64,000 nt of DNA, taken from contig JAQFVV010006238.1 in assembly GCA_028023455.1 (NCBI GenBank), positions 6,210,572 to 6,274,571 of the forward strand, in the 5' to 3' direction. The notes beneath the pieces were generated by a model. That model saw only the letters and a list, made by a program, of their open reading frames with translations. It was not told the origin of the DNA and did not search any database. Origin of the DNA: Epiperipatus broadwayi. Lineage: Eukaryota > Onychophora > Udeonychophora > Euonychophora > Peripatidae. The position numbers and the translations under genes were made by a program. Of this stretch, positions 12,840 through 24,285 are shown in pieces (the stretch's first letter is position 1; the number at the start of each line of letters is the position of its first letter).

Positions 12840-13717
12840 TGTGCCGGTCAGATGATGTATGTTGGTTTAACTTAGTTCAAATACTAGGCGAAAGTATCTC
12901 GAGGCCACCCATACGTGAGATATTAAATCAAGAATACTATGACCTCTGCCCTCTTTGCCTATTATCGAGTCTAATTATGAACCAACAACATTATCTGAGA
13001 CATACGTAAATTATTGCTCACCCAGCCCAAGCTTAGCATCAGGGGAGAGACATGGACAAGAATACTTATGGGACTAAACAGTTAAATGTGCATAAAAGTA
13101 CTATGAAAAATGTGTTTTGCATGCCTGGATCATTGGAAAAGCAAAATAAAGCATTAAAATAAAATTAGAAAACTCAAGCTTTTTTTGTTAAATAAGATAT
13201 TTAATTAATGACTTTAAAATGTTAGTAATGTTTTAATGGCCTCCACTATTCCCCTGTGGATTAATGAAAAACTAATTAGGCAATAAAAACAGATAGTAAC
13301 GATATAATATTTTTGCGGTCTAAGTCTTTTCTTCCCAATTTTAATAAAATGGTCAACTCGACTCTCCTTGATAAAGCACAATAAAAAAATCTTTCGCAAA
13401 GCATTTTCTAATTGCTTTGCACTAAAAACAGTTTAAAATTATTTAAGACGTATATAGCTAAATAAGATATACGTAACGAGCTAATGGTGGACAAAAGAAG
13501 CATTATCTAGGAGATCAAGTTGGCCAACAAAGGAAACTGAATCGTATTTACTTTACAAACATAAATGAAATTGGAAAAATATTTTAAATGAAAAATTAAC
13601 CTTTACCTACACCACAATGGAATATGAAATATTGATAACATGTTAGCAAAAAGGAATAGCACAGGAAAAGGGTTAAATATAAATAGATAGATGATCACAC
13701 AAAATATATATATATAT

Positions 13718-15928
13718 TGTAACGATCCGGAGAAGGTGACTTAACGTAAACTGCACTACAGGGCGCCATCTAGGCATTTGAACCTAGAAAAATTTATAAT
13801 GTAGGCAGATACGTAAGTCAAAAAAAAAATTTTTTTTTTTTTTTATATTTTGCATCCGATCGTTAGCCCATGTCACTAGCTCAGTGGAATAGCAGAGATT
13901 AAATAATATAATATCTTATCTAATTAGATTTCAATATTAAAAAAATAAATAAAATAAGCCACTGCCAGTAATTAGCATACAAACATTTATTTATGCACAT
14001 ATATATAAGATTTAAAATTATTTTAGTATTAGTTTTACATTTTAACATTTAACATTATTTTTAACTTTGATTTTTGACTTTAATTTACATTTAATTACTA
14101 TTATATTCTAATTTTACATTTTAATTAAGTTCGCACAGATAAATTTATGAAAGCTTGTTTATCATGTTGAATATAGACCGGTTACATAGATTTCACGGTC
14201 AAAAACATTTCAAAGTAAACATAAACGATCAAAATACAAAATTATTGATTACTGACAATTGCGGAGGGAAATTTATACGTAACCCAATAGTATTCACCAT
14301 AAGATACTTGCATTGTCACCAATAACTTAAAAGACATCCGAATAAATACATTTTAGATACTCACCGTAAGGTATCATTATTTATCGAATGTCTATATATT
14401 TTGATCAAATATGAAAACCCAAAACATACTTAACCGATAACCAATCCATGCAAGCGTCTATAAACAACTTAAATTTACTGCATTTTTATTTAGGATCGAG
14501 TATGAATAGACCACATAAATTTGCTTTTGAAAATAAACATTCTATCCCTATTTAACCTTAGGCTAAAATTCGTAGTCAAACTGGCATCAATTCATCTGAT
14601 ATATCGATGTATTCAATGTAATAAAATACGGCAGCACAAAAGGTTAAGAGAAGAAATTGCCTCTTATGAGATAGGAATATTACATCTATCTGCAAAGAAG
14701 AGCAATAAAACAAAAAACTCCATAGAAAGGAACTGCGGTATCCGACTTATAATTCCTTCCATAGGCAAACGGAAGTGTGCGGCGTATGAAGCGATTCTGC
14801 CCGTAGCGAATCAATATTACATCTACTAATCACACCAATATATCCAATCCATTGACCCAATTTAACCACGAAACAAATAACCTAAGATTACCCTCCCCTA
14901 ATATAACTTTACAAATCTATACAGCCATTCACGCCCGACTTAAGTTTAACATTTATATAATTTAACTTAACGGAAAACAGAAATTATAAATAAACTTAAA
15001 GAACAAAATTAAATAAATGGAAATGATTTTAAACAAATAAATAAAAAATACATCAAATAACATTTTAACTACTTTAGTCAGATAGGAAACTAATGCAATT
15101 ATTTTAAATACGAAAAGTTTTTAACTTAATGTTCATTAATTGTAAAGTTCTTACGGTTTTAAACAGTTCATCTTTATTCGTTGCTTGCCCTGAACGTGAA
15201 TTCCCACGCCGTCCTAAAATTGGTATTCTGTTGGCCGATTTATTTATCCATCCGGAGGTTTTTTGCTTTAACTGGTCCTCAATGTAGAAAAACGATAGTT
15301 CATTCCTTTTTCTTTCTTAGCAAAGCTGAAGGGATTGAATCGTGCGTCTTTTTTCAATCCCTTCTCCTTCACTTCCACACTAACACATCTCTCTCACATC
15401 GTAATAATCATTCACTAGTCACTAATTAGTAATTTCCAAATTTTCCTTTTATACGTATTCGAAGGATTGACTTAACATTACGTCATCGATGTGATGATCC
15501 TTTTCGTTGAGGTCCGATTTCCCAATGGATTTATTTCATTTGCTAAAAGTTTCTATTGTTTTCCTATCTGACCTATGTTTTTACATTTAAATGCCCAAGG
15601 CTGGTTTACATTTGACTAATTAAATTTATCATTTCCATTTCTGATTAATTAACCTGTTTTCCAAATCAAAGATATATTTAAAGATAAATTTAAAGATATA
15701 ATTTTATTTCCAAATCTTTTTAAAATTTAGTTTTAAAATACTTTTTCTTTAATAAAGTTTTATTTTAATAATTTTTCATTATCTGTGCGATTTAATATAT
15801 AAGAGTTTAAGATGATATTTAATTTCAATTTTTAATTCTTAAAGAAAATTTTTAAATGCAAACTTTTTAATTTACTTTCATGTTTAATAAAAAAAAAAAC
15901 AATGTAATGAATGTCTGTGCTCGTTACA
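13718..15928. mobile_element. Nested 2.2-kb insertion with TG...CA ends, probable solo LTR
   Basis: Exactly the segment missing from the left LTR. It begins TGTAACGATCCGG and ends GCTCGTTACA, so the terminal 8 bp are perfect inverted repeats (TGTAACGA/TCGTTACA) with the TG...CA ends typical of LTRs. The flanks are (AT)n, so the target duplication is hidden. There is no transposase-like or pol-like reading frame, and the longest frame (14521-14829, plus) is unrecognised. A solo LTR of a second family is the best reading; a non-autonomous TIR element is the alternative. Confidence 0.65.
15328..15364. repeat. 12-bp inverted repeat in the nested insertion
   Basis: GAAGGGATTGAA (15328-15339) is matched by TTCAATCCCTTC (15353-15364) across a 13-nt T-rich loop. 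It could be a terminator-like or polyadenylation-region hairpin within a solo LTR; unproven. Confidence 0.6.
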
Positions 15929-16645
15929 ATATATATATATCTCTAAGATTAGTCTAATAGCAATGGTTGTGTTACAAAATATATAATTAAATAACACAAT
16001 TCAGAAATGTACTACAATAATGCAATTTAGAAAGGTAAGATCAAAAAGGGTAGAATAGTAAATAGTTCATGAGGAGAGATACGATTACCATCCTGGTTCC
16101 TTGGTCCTGTTCCTGCGACATTCGTTGCTTGATCCATCCGTCGATAGGTATTTGTCTGGACAAGGAAAAATGGAAATACGTAGAATTCTTTCAAGAAAAG
16201 TCCCACAGACATGGCACAGAGTTCAGATTAATATTGGTTGGATACTACATCATTTTGATGGTTTTTAGGACCTTGGCGGCAGGCAAAGCTATTTGCCTAA
16301 CCGCCAATCATTTTCGTGTCCATCAAAATACTATGACTTTTAACTCGTTGCACGTTAAAACTTCTCCGTGATTCTGAGGACGACAGTTGAATAACTTTTT
16401 GGAGCAAGATCTAAATGAGAAGCAAAATCTGAGAGGTTCACAGCACAGGATCCGCCGAGCTAATCAATAGCCAATCCTACTAATAAAATATCGTCAGCAT
16501 GATAACGAATGAAGGGAAAATCTGAATGAATTCTCGAAAGAGAAATCTGACTGAAAGCAAGCAAGAAAAATCTGAATCAATTCTCACAAGATAAATCTGA
16601 CTGACAGCAAGAAAACTCTGAAAAGCCAAGTCTTTTGTTCTCTCT

Positions 16646-16655
16646 TCTATTTATA
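16646..16655 (-). promoter_or_regulatory. TATA box of right LTR 1
   Basis: The minus strand reads TATAAATAGA at the position equivalent to the left-LTR box. As the 5' LTR, this is the one that would have driven gag. Confidence 0.6.
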
Positions 16656-17279
16656 CCTTTTTGTAAGCCACCTTCTATTGTTTTGCATATGATCTTAGAT
16701 CTTGAAAAGCCCCCCCCCCATGCTTCTTTGTTTCAAGGTAACATTTTCTAAAAATACCTTTTACTTTTTTATTCTAAATTTCTTTCTTTAAACTTTGCAT
16801 TTTTATTAATTAAAAAAAAAGAGAAGGCCATCTTTAATTTGCCTTGAATGGGCTAACTAATTAAAAACATACATTCCTTTAGAAAATGTTGGTGGGCTTA
16901 TCTCAAAATAAAATCATACACCATATTTTAACAAGATTTTTAAAAAAGTATATATATTTTTATTTCTTTTAATAAAATAAGCATTTTATTTCAGCAGAAT
17001 TTTGCATTAACTCATATATATACGCTTGACGTATATATATGTTTGATTAAAAGGTTTTACAAGTAATTTTTTTAAACAGCAATTTACTCTTGGAATGGAA
17101 TTTATTTAAAACCAAATATTTAAATGCAAATACAAATTTAATAAACGTAATTAATTTTAGCTTTAATGCAAAACCCTGCTGATATTGGGCTATAAACTTA
17201 ATTCAGGTCTACAATACTGATTAAGTTTATAGGAGGCTGTGAAGCATGGATCGGACTTCCGGATCCATTGCTTCACATT

Positions 17280-19193
17280 AGGTGTTTGATCTGGGGCTTA
17301 GAGAGTGGGTTCGAATCCAGACTGGTCCCTGACCTAAATCTCGGACTTAACTTGGTTTGAAGTACACTTTTTGAGTTCCAGCTCATGTTAGATGGATAAA
17401 CATGTTTTGACTGGTACAATATATATATAGTTGCTTTGATGAAATAAAGACAAGTGAAAAGCTCATGTAAAAAAGTTCTATAGGTAATGTAATTTAAATT
17501 ATATATAGTATTATAATTTCAATGTCATGACTTATGTAATTTGTTTTGACCAGAGATTATTACTTAATATTAATTATTACTAAAATCACACTTTTCCTTA
17601 TTTTGCTGTAATATCCTATAAATGTACTCGCTCTGAAGAAGATTGCAGGGCAATCAAAATGTAGGTGTATGTATATATGTACAAATAAAGAGTTTTGCTA
17701 AAATGTGTTCAAAGTGGTTTGGATAAATTGTATTTATAGGATATTAATTATTATTTATCCATAATTTAAATATAATAGTTTATGTGTTTTATTGGTCTCT
17801 AAAGTTGTCTATGCTGTTACTGTTATCTAAAGAGTAAGTGTAAAAGATTATATAGTTGGAAATATTTGTTAAGAATTGCCCCTTTTCTTTATCAATATAG
17901 GTAAGTTCAAGACTATACGAAGATTTATATAATTAATTACTTTTGTGTCAATAAGATTGACGTATAAATAATATTATTGTTTAGTAAAGGAAAGCTTCTA
18001 GCAACATGCGTCATAGTTTTTTATTGATAAAAGTTAACTTAGATAAGCATTTTATGTGATAAAAAAATATTTTCAAATCAATTACTTCAATTCAAAAATG
18101 CGCTTGTGGTTCTAACTTATATTCATGAAAATGATTTGACCGTTTCGTACCCAAATTTGAGCATATTATTAGGAATATTACTAACTCTTCCTATAAGCGT
18201 TGCTAGTGGGGAGAGAAATCACCAGTGATAGCTAAGTTGATGATATTGTATTTAAATTTACTTCTCTAAAAGCTTGGAAAGTAAATTTATAATTATGTAA
18301 TTTTTTTTTTTCACTGTTCTTTACTAAAGCATTAAAATGTATATAAAATCACATAGAATTTTTTTTTGTGTGTTGTTTTTTTTTTGGAGGGTAGGACACA
18401 AAATATTGTTTGCATAAGGGTGCTGATGACCCTTCCTTCGGCCTTAGTTATATGTATATAAGTTTCAACTATTTTAATAAACACAAAATCATATAATCAG
18501 CAGTTAAAACGTAAGAACATTTTACCACATAAATAAAAACAGAAAATTATTAGTTTAGACTGTATTCAAAAGTAGATAATACCTTTTTAAAAATGATATA
18601 TATAAATCAAGGCTGTCTCGTTATCCAAATGAGTGCACTTTCACACACGTTTGTTACTGGGTTACATGCTTAATAAGGTTTTTTTTTTAAATAATCAATA
18701 TATTAATATTGTTCTTTCTGTTTTTATCTTTTTCTTATAAAATGATATCCTCCCCACCTTCCAGCGCCCATAAGATCACGATTATGGTAGCTATTGTTAG
18801 TTGAAAAAGCCTACATGAACTATTCAAATCTTATTTAATAACGCAGATTTTTTTTTAAAAAAAATCTTTAATAATTTGAGATAAGAAACAAACGTATTGC
18901 TTAACTGTGATAATAATAATTAATGATTCATTTAGAACCTTTTCTATAAAGTTGTGCATATTTAAAATATGGTTTTTATCTACAATTTAAAATATTTTAC
19001 ACTTTTTTTTTAACCTTGTAATAATTATTAATCTATTTATTACACTTGCTTGTCAATCTTTCAAATTACGTCTCCACAACTGATTGTCAAACAGCATTAA
19101 TTATTTTTTCCAAATTAATTAAGACCCAAGTCGAATCATGAGGAAAGATTTAATGGGGGGGGGGGGAGTCTTCACCACAGATTTCTTTATATC
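17280..19193. other. Spacer with a B-box-like site and a Penelope-like tail motif
   Basis: No gene. A perfect RNA polymerase III B-box, GGTTCGAATCC, lies near 17312-17322, immediately after the LTR-1 target site. A tRNA-derived SINE may have been cut by the LTR insertion, but I could not find a matching A-box left of 6558. At 17633-17659 there is CTGAAGA, a 6-bp hairpin and AAAA, followed by AATAAAG: a hammerhead-like retroelement tail. Near 18416-18434, aagggt/accctt forms a short hairpin. Confidence 0.45.
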
Positions 19194-20424
19194 TGTGTGA
19201 CAATTAATAATTATTAGCTGTTTTACTGCGGTATTTAGATAAAAAAGACATATCTTTATAAATGCCTATTTCTTTACAAACCGAAAATTAATTTTGTCTA
19301 GGGTAACAAAGATAACTAATGAGTGACGTATACATGGTGGAGTGATTAAACAATTCTAGTTTTAGCTGACCAATCTATAATAGTCGCAGACAATGATCAA
19401 ATTGAACATGCGTGAAAAAACAATTCTCTATGCTGATTAGATTACCTGATCGCTACCTCTCTTCACTTTAATAATATTATTAAATCTCAAGATAAATAAT
19501 CTACTTGGACTTTGGATGAGAAATAAATAAACAACAACATTATTAATAATAACTTTAGTTAACAAATATAATATAATAGTAAAATATTCACATATTTACA
19601 TTTTAAATTATATTAAGAGCAACGTGAGAGGGAACAGGCGTAATGTGGTTTTATAATAATTCATCGAGAAAAGTTAAGAGCTCACATATATTTCTGTCTT
19701 GATGAATGGAGATATATAGTCATTAAAGTCATTGATTTTAAATATCTGCTAGCAATATTAACATTTTAACTTTTTTTGATTCATTCTATGGTAGTTTCCT
19801 TATGAGGGTTTCCATTGTAACTTTCCTGTGAGGGTTTCCCAGTTAGAGCAGTGAGCATCAAATAAGTGGATTTACAAATTAATTCATAGAAGAATAATTC
19901 TAGTGCTTATCAATTTAACTGGCAAGTTTTCTTTTTATAGTAAGTAAGTGCCACATATTTAGCTTCAGTATTAGATAATAATGAACAGAACGGCAGGATC
20001 AAAGTTAATTCGAAGGTATTCCTTGTTTACAGCTCCATGGTTAGCTACACAATGGAAAGATCAGGGAAGGCATTCTGGAGTTCTATCCCAGCGAATTCAT
20101 GATATTTCCTTAAATAATCATTACAATTTTTACTGATTTCTATCCAATAAGTGACATGATGAAGAAGTAACAATCATTCCCGCCTTTTTTTTTAAAAAGC
20201 AAATGATTAAAGAGAGCTTCTGTAACTGGTTTCGATATTTAAAAACCAGTAATTCTTAATTTTAAGATAAAAATGATAATACATTTTACTTTTAACAATT
20301 ATTATTATCATTTTCAAAATGCTTTATAATTTATTTACACATGACTTACCATATTCTGTAATATATAATAAAGAAAAATATTCAGATAAAAGTATGCATG
20401 CAAAACTTAGACATGAGGATTACA
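19194..20424 (-). repeat. LTR 2, left copy (3' LTR)
   Basis: Shares long collinear blocks with the right copy, for example agctgaccaatctataatag, ttggatgagaaata and aagtgacatgat-like tracts, ending ggattaca at 20424. It contains the uninterrupted equivalent (aagtaagtgccacat) of the Merlin insertion site. It also carries an 11-bp-scale local duplication (tgagggtttcc, near 19802-19840) absent from the right copy. Confidence 0.75.
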
Positions 20425-20438
20425 TTTGCCCCTCCTCC
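20425..20438 (-). promoter_or_regulatory. Polypurine tract of LTR element 2
   Basis: The minus strand reads GGAGGAGGGGCAAA directly before the LTR start TGTAATCC. This is the expected primer site for plus-strand DNA synthesis and fixes the element's orientation. Confidence 0.7.
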
Positions 20439-20786
20439 ATTTGGAAATAAAATAGAGTCCATTTAGCATAAATATCACTTAATTTTATTTCTATTCTTAA
20501 AACATTTTTCTTTTCATTTTACAATAATGTCATGCTTACTGGTATGTCTTTGAAACCGGACTTACAAGCTGGTATGAACATAACAAACAATGCCATTCTT
20601 AATCTAGATAACACAAATCCATTATATTGGTATGCATATATATATATATTTTCATTAATTTCCTTAAAATTATTTATTGGACCTGTTCGCCCACCTGCTG
20701 CAATGCTCGTATGAACAAAGAAATATCCCACTTATAATGAGAGTAGCATGCAAAATGAATACTAAAAGAGCTATAAAAAAGAGAGG

Positions 20787-20790
<4 letters not shown>

Positions 20791-20870
<80 letters not shown>
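20791..20870 (+). repeat. (GA)n microsatellite, 80 bp
   Basis: Forty uninterrupted GA units. The open frames through it on both strands are artefacts of the repeat. Confidence 0.95.
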
Positions 20871-20872
<2 letters not shown>

Positions 20873-20924
20873 CTCAAGCATAAATATAATACCAACCAAA
20901 CCATATAAATGAACAATACATTTA

Positions 20925-21070
20925 AATAAATCCTTGCACTACTATGAGACTTAGAGGCTGATAAATATAAAAATATGCCTAGCTTACTTTTGAGACCAAG
21001 AGGCTAACAATTATATGATTATGCATAGCTCACTTTTGAGATTTGAAGGCTGACAAATATAAATATAATA
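20925..21070 (+). repeat. Three diverged ~45-bp tandem units
   Basis: Successive blocks contain gagacttagaggctga, gagaccaagaggctaa and gagatttgaaggctga, each followed by an AT stretch and a (c)(a/c)tagct(t/c)actttt lead-in. Function unknown. Confidence 0.6.
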
Positions 21071-21605
21071 TGGTTAAGAACAGTGCTGAGATAAAAACTC
21101 TGAAATATCAATAAAACATAACCTCAAAGCAATGAAAAACTTTCTGTTCATCATCAATACAGAAAGCAACATGATCAATCATCAATAAAGTTATAATTAA
21201 TTTTGGTTTAAAATTATATAGTGTTTTCTTTTACATGCTTTAGCAACTAACCCTATTATACCTCATCCATTTATCATGACTTCTTTGTCAACTATTGTTA
21301 GCATTTGAACAGTACAGTTTTTTTTTTAAACTAGTCATTTTATGGTACTCAGTAGTATTTACTTTTATAATGAGTACTACATAATTATTTATCTATATTT
21401 CTATATCATGCACCTATTAACAAGTCAAGAGTCATCAACTTAGAGACTATCCGTATCCATAGAAGGACTAAACTTTACCTTTCTTTAAATATTTTTTTAT
21501 TAATATGCAGGCCCTTACTTGGAATCTTCTGAAATACATTTTATCTATCTTGTGTTAATTTTGATTCATCTTTAGAAAAAAAAAAAATTTTATTTTATAA
21601 ATAAA

Positions 21606-22575
21606 GTCATACATCACGTGATTTAATTTGATAAGCTTGTAATTATAAACTAAAATAATGAGCATACTAGTAGGTCTAACAAGCTTTATTGATAAATGCC
21701 ACAGCATTTAAAATCTCTAGAAATTTATCCCGAGCTCCAGAATAATTTCTAGCTATTGTCTTTCCTCAGTGAGGTTTTAAGATATTTGGAGATACTAGAT
21801 TCAAATTACCAACTCAAAGCCAGCACTTATCTGATAGTTAACTTTTAAATAGAAAATTTGAAAATTTCTAACACCTATATGACTTCAAACCATCTACCTA
21901 ACTTAAATAGCTATATGGGGCTGAGAAATCTTCAGCCATACTATATATTAATAGCCTTAGCAATATAACATTGCTTAAGATTTAAAAGCAAAAACTATAA
22001 TAGTAAATAAAATAGTCATACATCACATGACTTAATTTGATAAGCTTGTAATTATAAACTAAATCGATAAAGTTTGTTATAGCTATTAGCACGCTCATTA
22101 TTTTATTTTATTTTGTGCTTTCTAGCTCTACTTTTTACTCTTATCCTCACCCAATGAGTTTTTGAACATAATTTCATAGACAATCTACCTAGCTTGATTA
22201 TTTGCCTTAATTCTGGGTTTTTCTTCTTTAGTTCTCTAATTTTTAATCTGGATGTTTTCCTAATACTTCTTTTATACATCCTACCAAGTAAAATATTTTC
22301 TTATTTAATTCTATTAACTTGATCTTCTTGATCATCTATTTCTTTGATATTTAAATAATCTAATTTATTTTCCCAATCAGACATTTCTTCACCTTTATAT
22401 GTATAAATTCAGATGCACAATCCACTATAATGCAAGTATACCCTCCAAGACTTTTGTGTTAACTTTAAAGTTATTTAGACTGTCAATTAAGAGCTTGTTT
22501 GAGCTATTGGTATGCTCTCTGTATTACATTTTTGTAAATACAAGCTCATAAAAGTAATGTCACGTTATATGTGAC
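21606..22575. repeat. Three copies of a ~90-bp repeat, one internally inverted
   Basis: The block agtcatacatcac(g/a)tga followed by taagcttgtaattataaact is at 21606-21655 and again at 22014-22062. A diverged reverse-oriented copy lies at about 22485-22575 (gagcttgtttgagc, gtcacgttatatgtgactt). In copies 1 and 3 the second half (aagcttgttagac.., tatgctc) keeps the same relative orientation; in copy 2 it is inverted. Confidence 0.5.
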
Positions 22576-22619
22576 TTGCTTTTTTTTATTATTATTATCA
22601 ATATATTGAACAGTTTTGA

Positions 22620-23159
22620 TTATTGTAGTTGGGTGCCTGCTTCATTTAACTTGCATTGAATATCTATCTCTGGTAATTCTGAAATTATAATACAACTAAC
22701 TTTATCTATTTGCTCAGCTACCACAACATTTTCTTTATTATTTTCTTTAATTTTGTCTATCAGCTGGACTTCATCGTCTTTATTCAATTGGACATCGAGA
22801 CTTACTTCATTAATTTTATTTTCTAACTCTACCAAATGATTTTCCAACCTACTTATTATTTGTTCACTTAATGGCTCTATCTGTTTTTTGTTGTCTTTCG
22901 TCTGACTCTTAATTTGGCTTTTAATTTCTGTGAACATGCTTTCCATGTTCTCTTCTTTTTTTTTAAATTTGTGTTTTAAGATCTTTCAAAATTCTCTGTT
23001 TTGTTCTTTGATTAGCTTAAACATGCTTTACATGTTCTATTTATTTTCATTTTGTGTTTTAAAATCTTTCATTTGGCTTTTCATTTCTATGAGTATGTTC
23101 ATGATCATATTCATAAATTCACTATTACGAGTCTCACTTTGATTTTCCTGAGCTTCCAT
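22620..23159 (-). pseudogene. gag: Retrotransposon gag N-terminal coiled coil, with in-frame stops
   Basis: A single frame runs from ATG at 23159 to a stop at 22620 (about 180 codons) with three internal stop codons near codons 40-65 and no frameshift. The start context (gcaaaaATGGAA) resembles that of the other gag in this window. The product would be Lys/Glu/Gln-rich and coiled-coil-like, with about three ~28-residue repeats of the type M-x-S-M-F-x-x-I-K-x-Q, then a charged helical region (NKINEVSLDVQ). This resembles N-terminal regions of Ty3-type gags. The capsid core and zinc knuckle are missing, so the identification rests on repeat character, position inside an LTR pair and strand. Confidence 0.55.
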
Positions 23160-24285
23160 TTTTGCTTTAGCTTGAATAATCATATATGTAATTTATAATA
23201 AATTTAGATGCTAACTTTCTATAACAATTTCAAATGTGTATATAAAACTCTAATAATGTTTTTTTTATCTTATTTGATAAATAGAATGCCCACCCCTCTT
23301 TTCACATGTAGCTTTCCTATCACAGCAATGTACTTTAATTTTAATACCTTATTTTATTTATTTGCATATTACTAATTCTATCAATCTATTTCTATCACTA
23401 TCACTATTTAAGACACTTAGAGTTTATTGATTGATTTTTATTTTTGTTTATAACAAAATAAATTATTATATTTCTCATCTGATCAAGTATTTATATCCAA
23501 TATTACAATGATGAATTTATTTTTTTCCAATGCTAATAAATAAAATATTTTCAAACTAAACTGCGTTCAATCCCTGTTTGTTTTAATCAAGAATAATCTT
23601 GGAACAAGGTCTTCAAATGTAAAAATAACCTACCTTTTTCACAATTGATAATGATAAAATAATAAAATGAAAACGTAATATTCTAAAATTAATTTCGTCT
23701 ACGGAAACAAAGGTAACTAATGGGTGAACGTTGTACGTTGGTGGATGACTAAACAACTTTATTTTTAGCTGACCAATCTATAATAGTCACAGGTATGATT
23801 CAAATTGAGCATAGTGAAAAACGACTCTCTATGCAGATTCAATTATCAGATGGCTATCTCCTTCCAACTTAAGACTATTATTAAATGACAAAATAAATAA
23901 TCGGCTTGAACTTTGGATGAGAAATAAACAAACAACAAAATTATTAACCAATAACTTTAATTAACAAATAGAATAATAATATTCACATATTTACATTTTA
24001 AATTATGTAAGAGAAAAGTTAATTATAAGTGTAGTTAATTGCCTTGATATCTTTGAAAGTTCATGCATATTTCTTTTATCATCTTGAATGTGGATATATA
24101 GCCATTAAAATCATTAATTTTAAATGTCTGCTAACAGTATTAACATTTTAACTTCTTTTGATTCATTCGAGGGTTTCCCAGATAGATCATCCAATAAGTA
24201 GATTTACAAACTAATTCATAGAAGAATATTTCTACATGATAATCATTTTAACTAACAAGTTTTCTTCTTATAGAAAATAAGTCTT

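Larger units (their letters stand above)
6558..17275 (-). mobile_element. LTR retrotransposon 1, gag-only, with nested insertion
   Basis: Two long direct repeats (6558-8771 and 12840-17275, the second interrupted by a 2.2-kb insertion) flank about 4.1 kb. The element reads right to left: gag lies on the minus strand and both LTRs hold a minus-strand TATA box. On the plus strand the LTRs start TGTGCC and end GCTTCA (GCTTTA in the left copy). The 4-bp flanks are CATT at 6554-6557 and CATT at 17276-17279, a target duplication of the length usual for LTR elements. The internal region carries a gag pseudogene but no protease, reverse transcriptase, RNase H or integrase. It is either a deletion derivative or a genuinely non-autonomous gag-only element. 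Confidence 0.8.
12840..17275 (-). repeat. LTR 1, right copy (5' LTR), split by insertion
   Basis: It matches the left LTR from TGTGCC at 12840 to the (AT)n tract at 13717, and resumes at 15929 up to GCTTCA at 17275. All three U3 hairpins, the TATA box and the 9-bp hairpin (13394-13422, one change) are kept. The interruption lies inside the AT microsatellite. Confidence 0.8.
20519..22619. other. Internal region of LTR element 2 between PPT and gag remnant
   Basis: About 2.1 kb where pol would be expected, but no reverse transcriptase, RNase H or integrase motifs appear in any frame. It holds the (GA)n array, a three-unit tandem repeat and three copies of a ~90-bp repeat, listed separately. 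Confidence 0.5.

Noticed and set aside
12671-13009. A 112-codon plus-strand frame with a C-x2-C...H-like end (YYDLCPLCLL)
   Set aside because: It crosses the internal/LTR boundary of element 1 antisense to the element, and the equivalent in the left LTR (6558-6730) has a stop. No family resemblance.
20674-20916. Frames rich in Leu-Ser or Arg-Glu
   Set aside because: They are translations of the (GA)n microsatellite.
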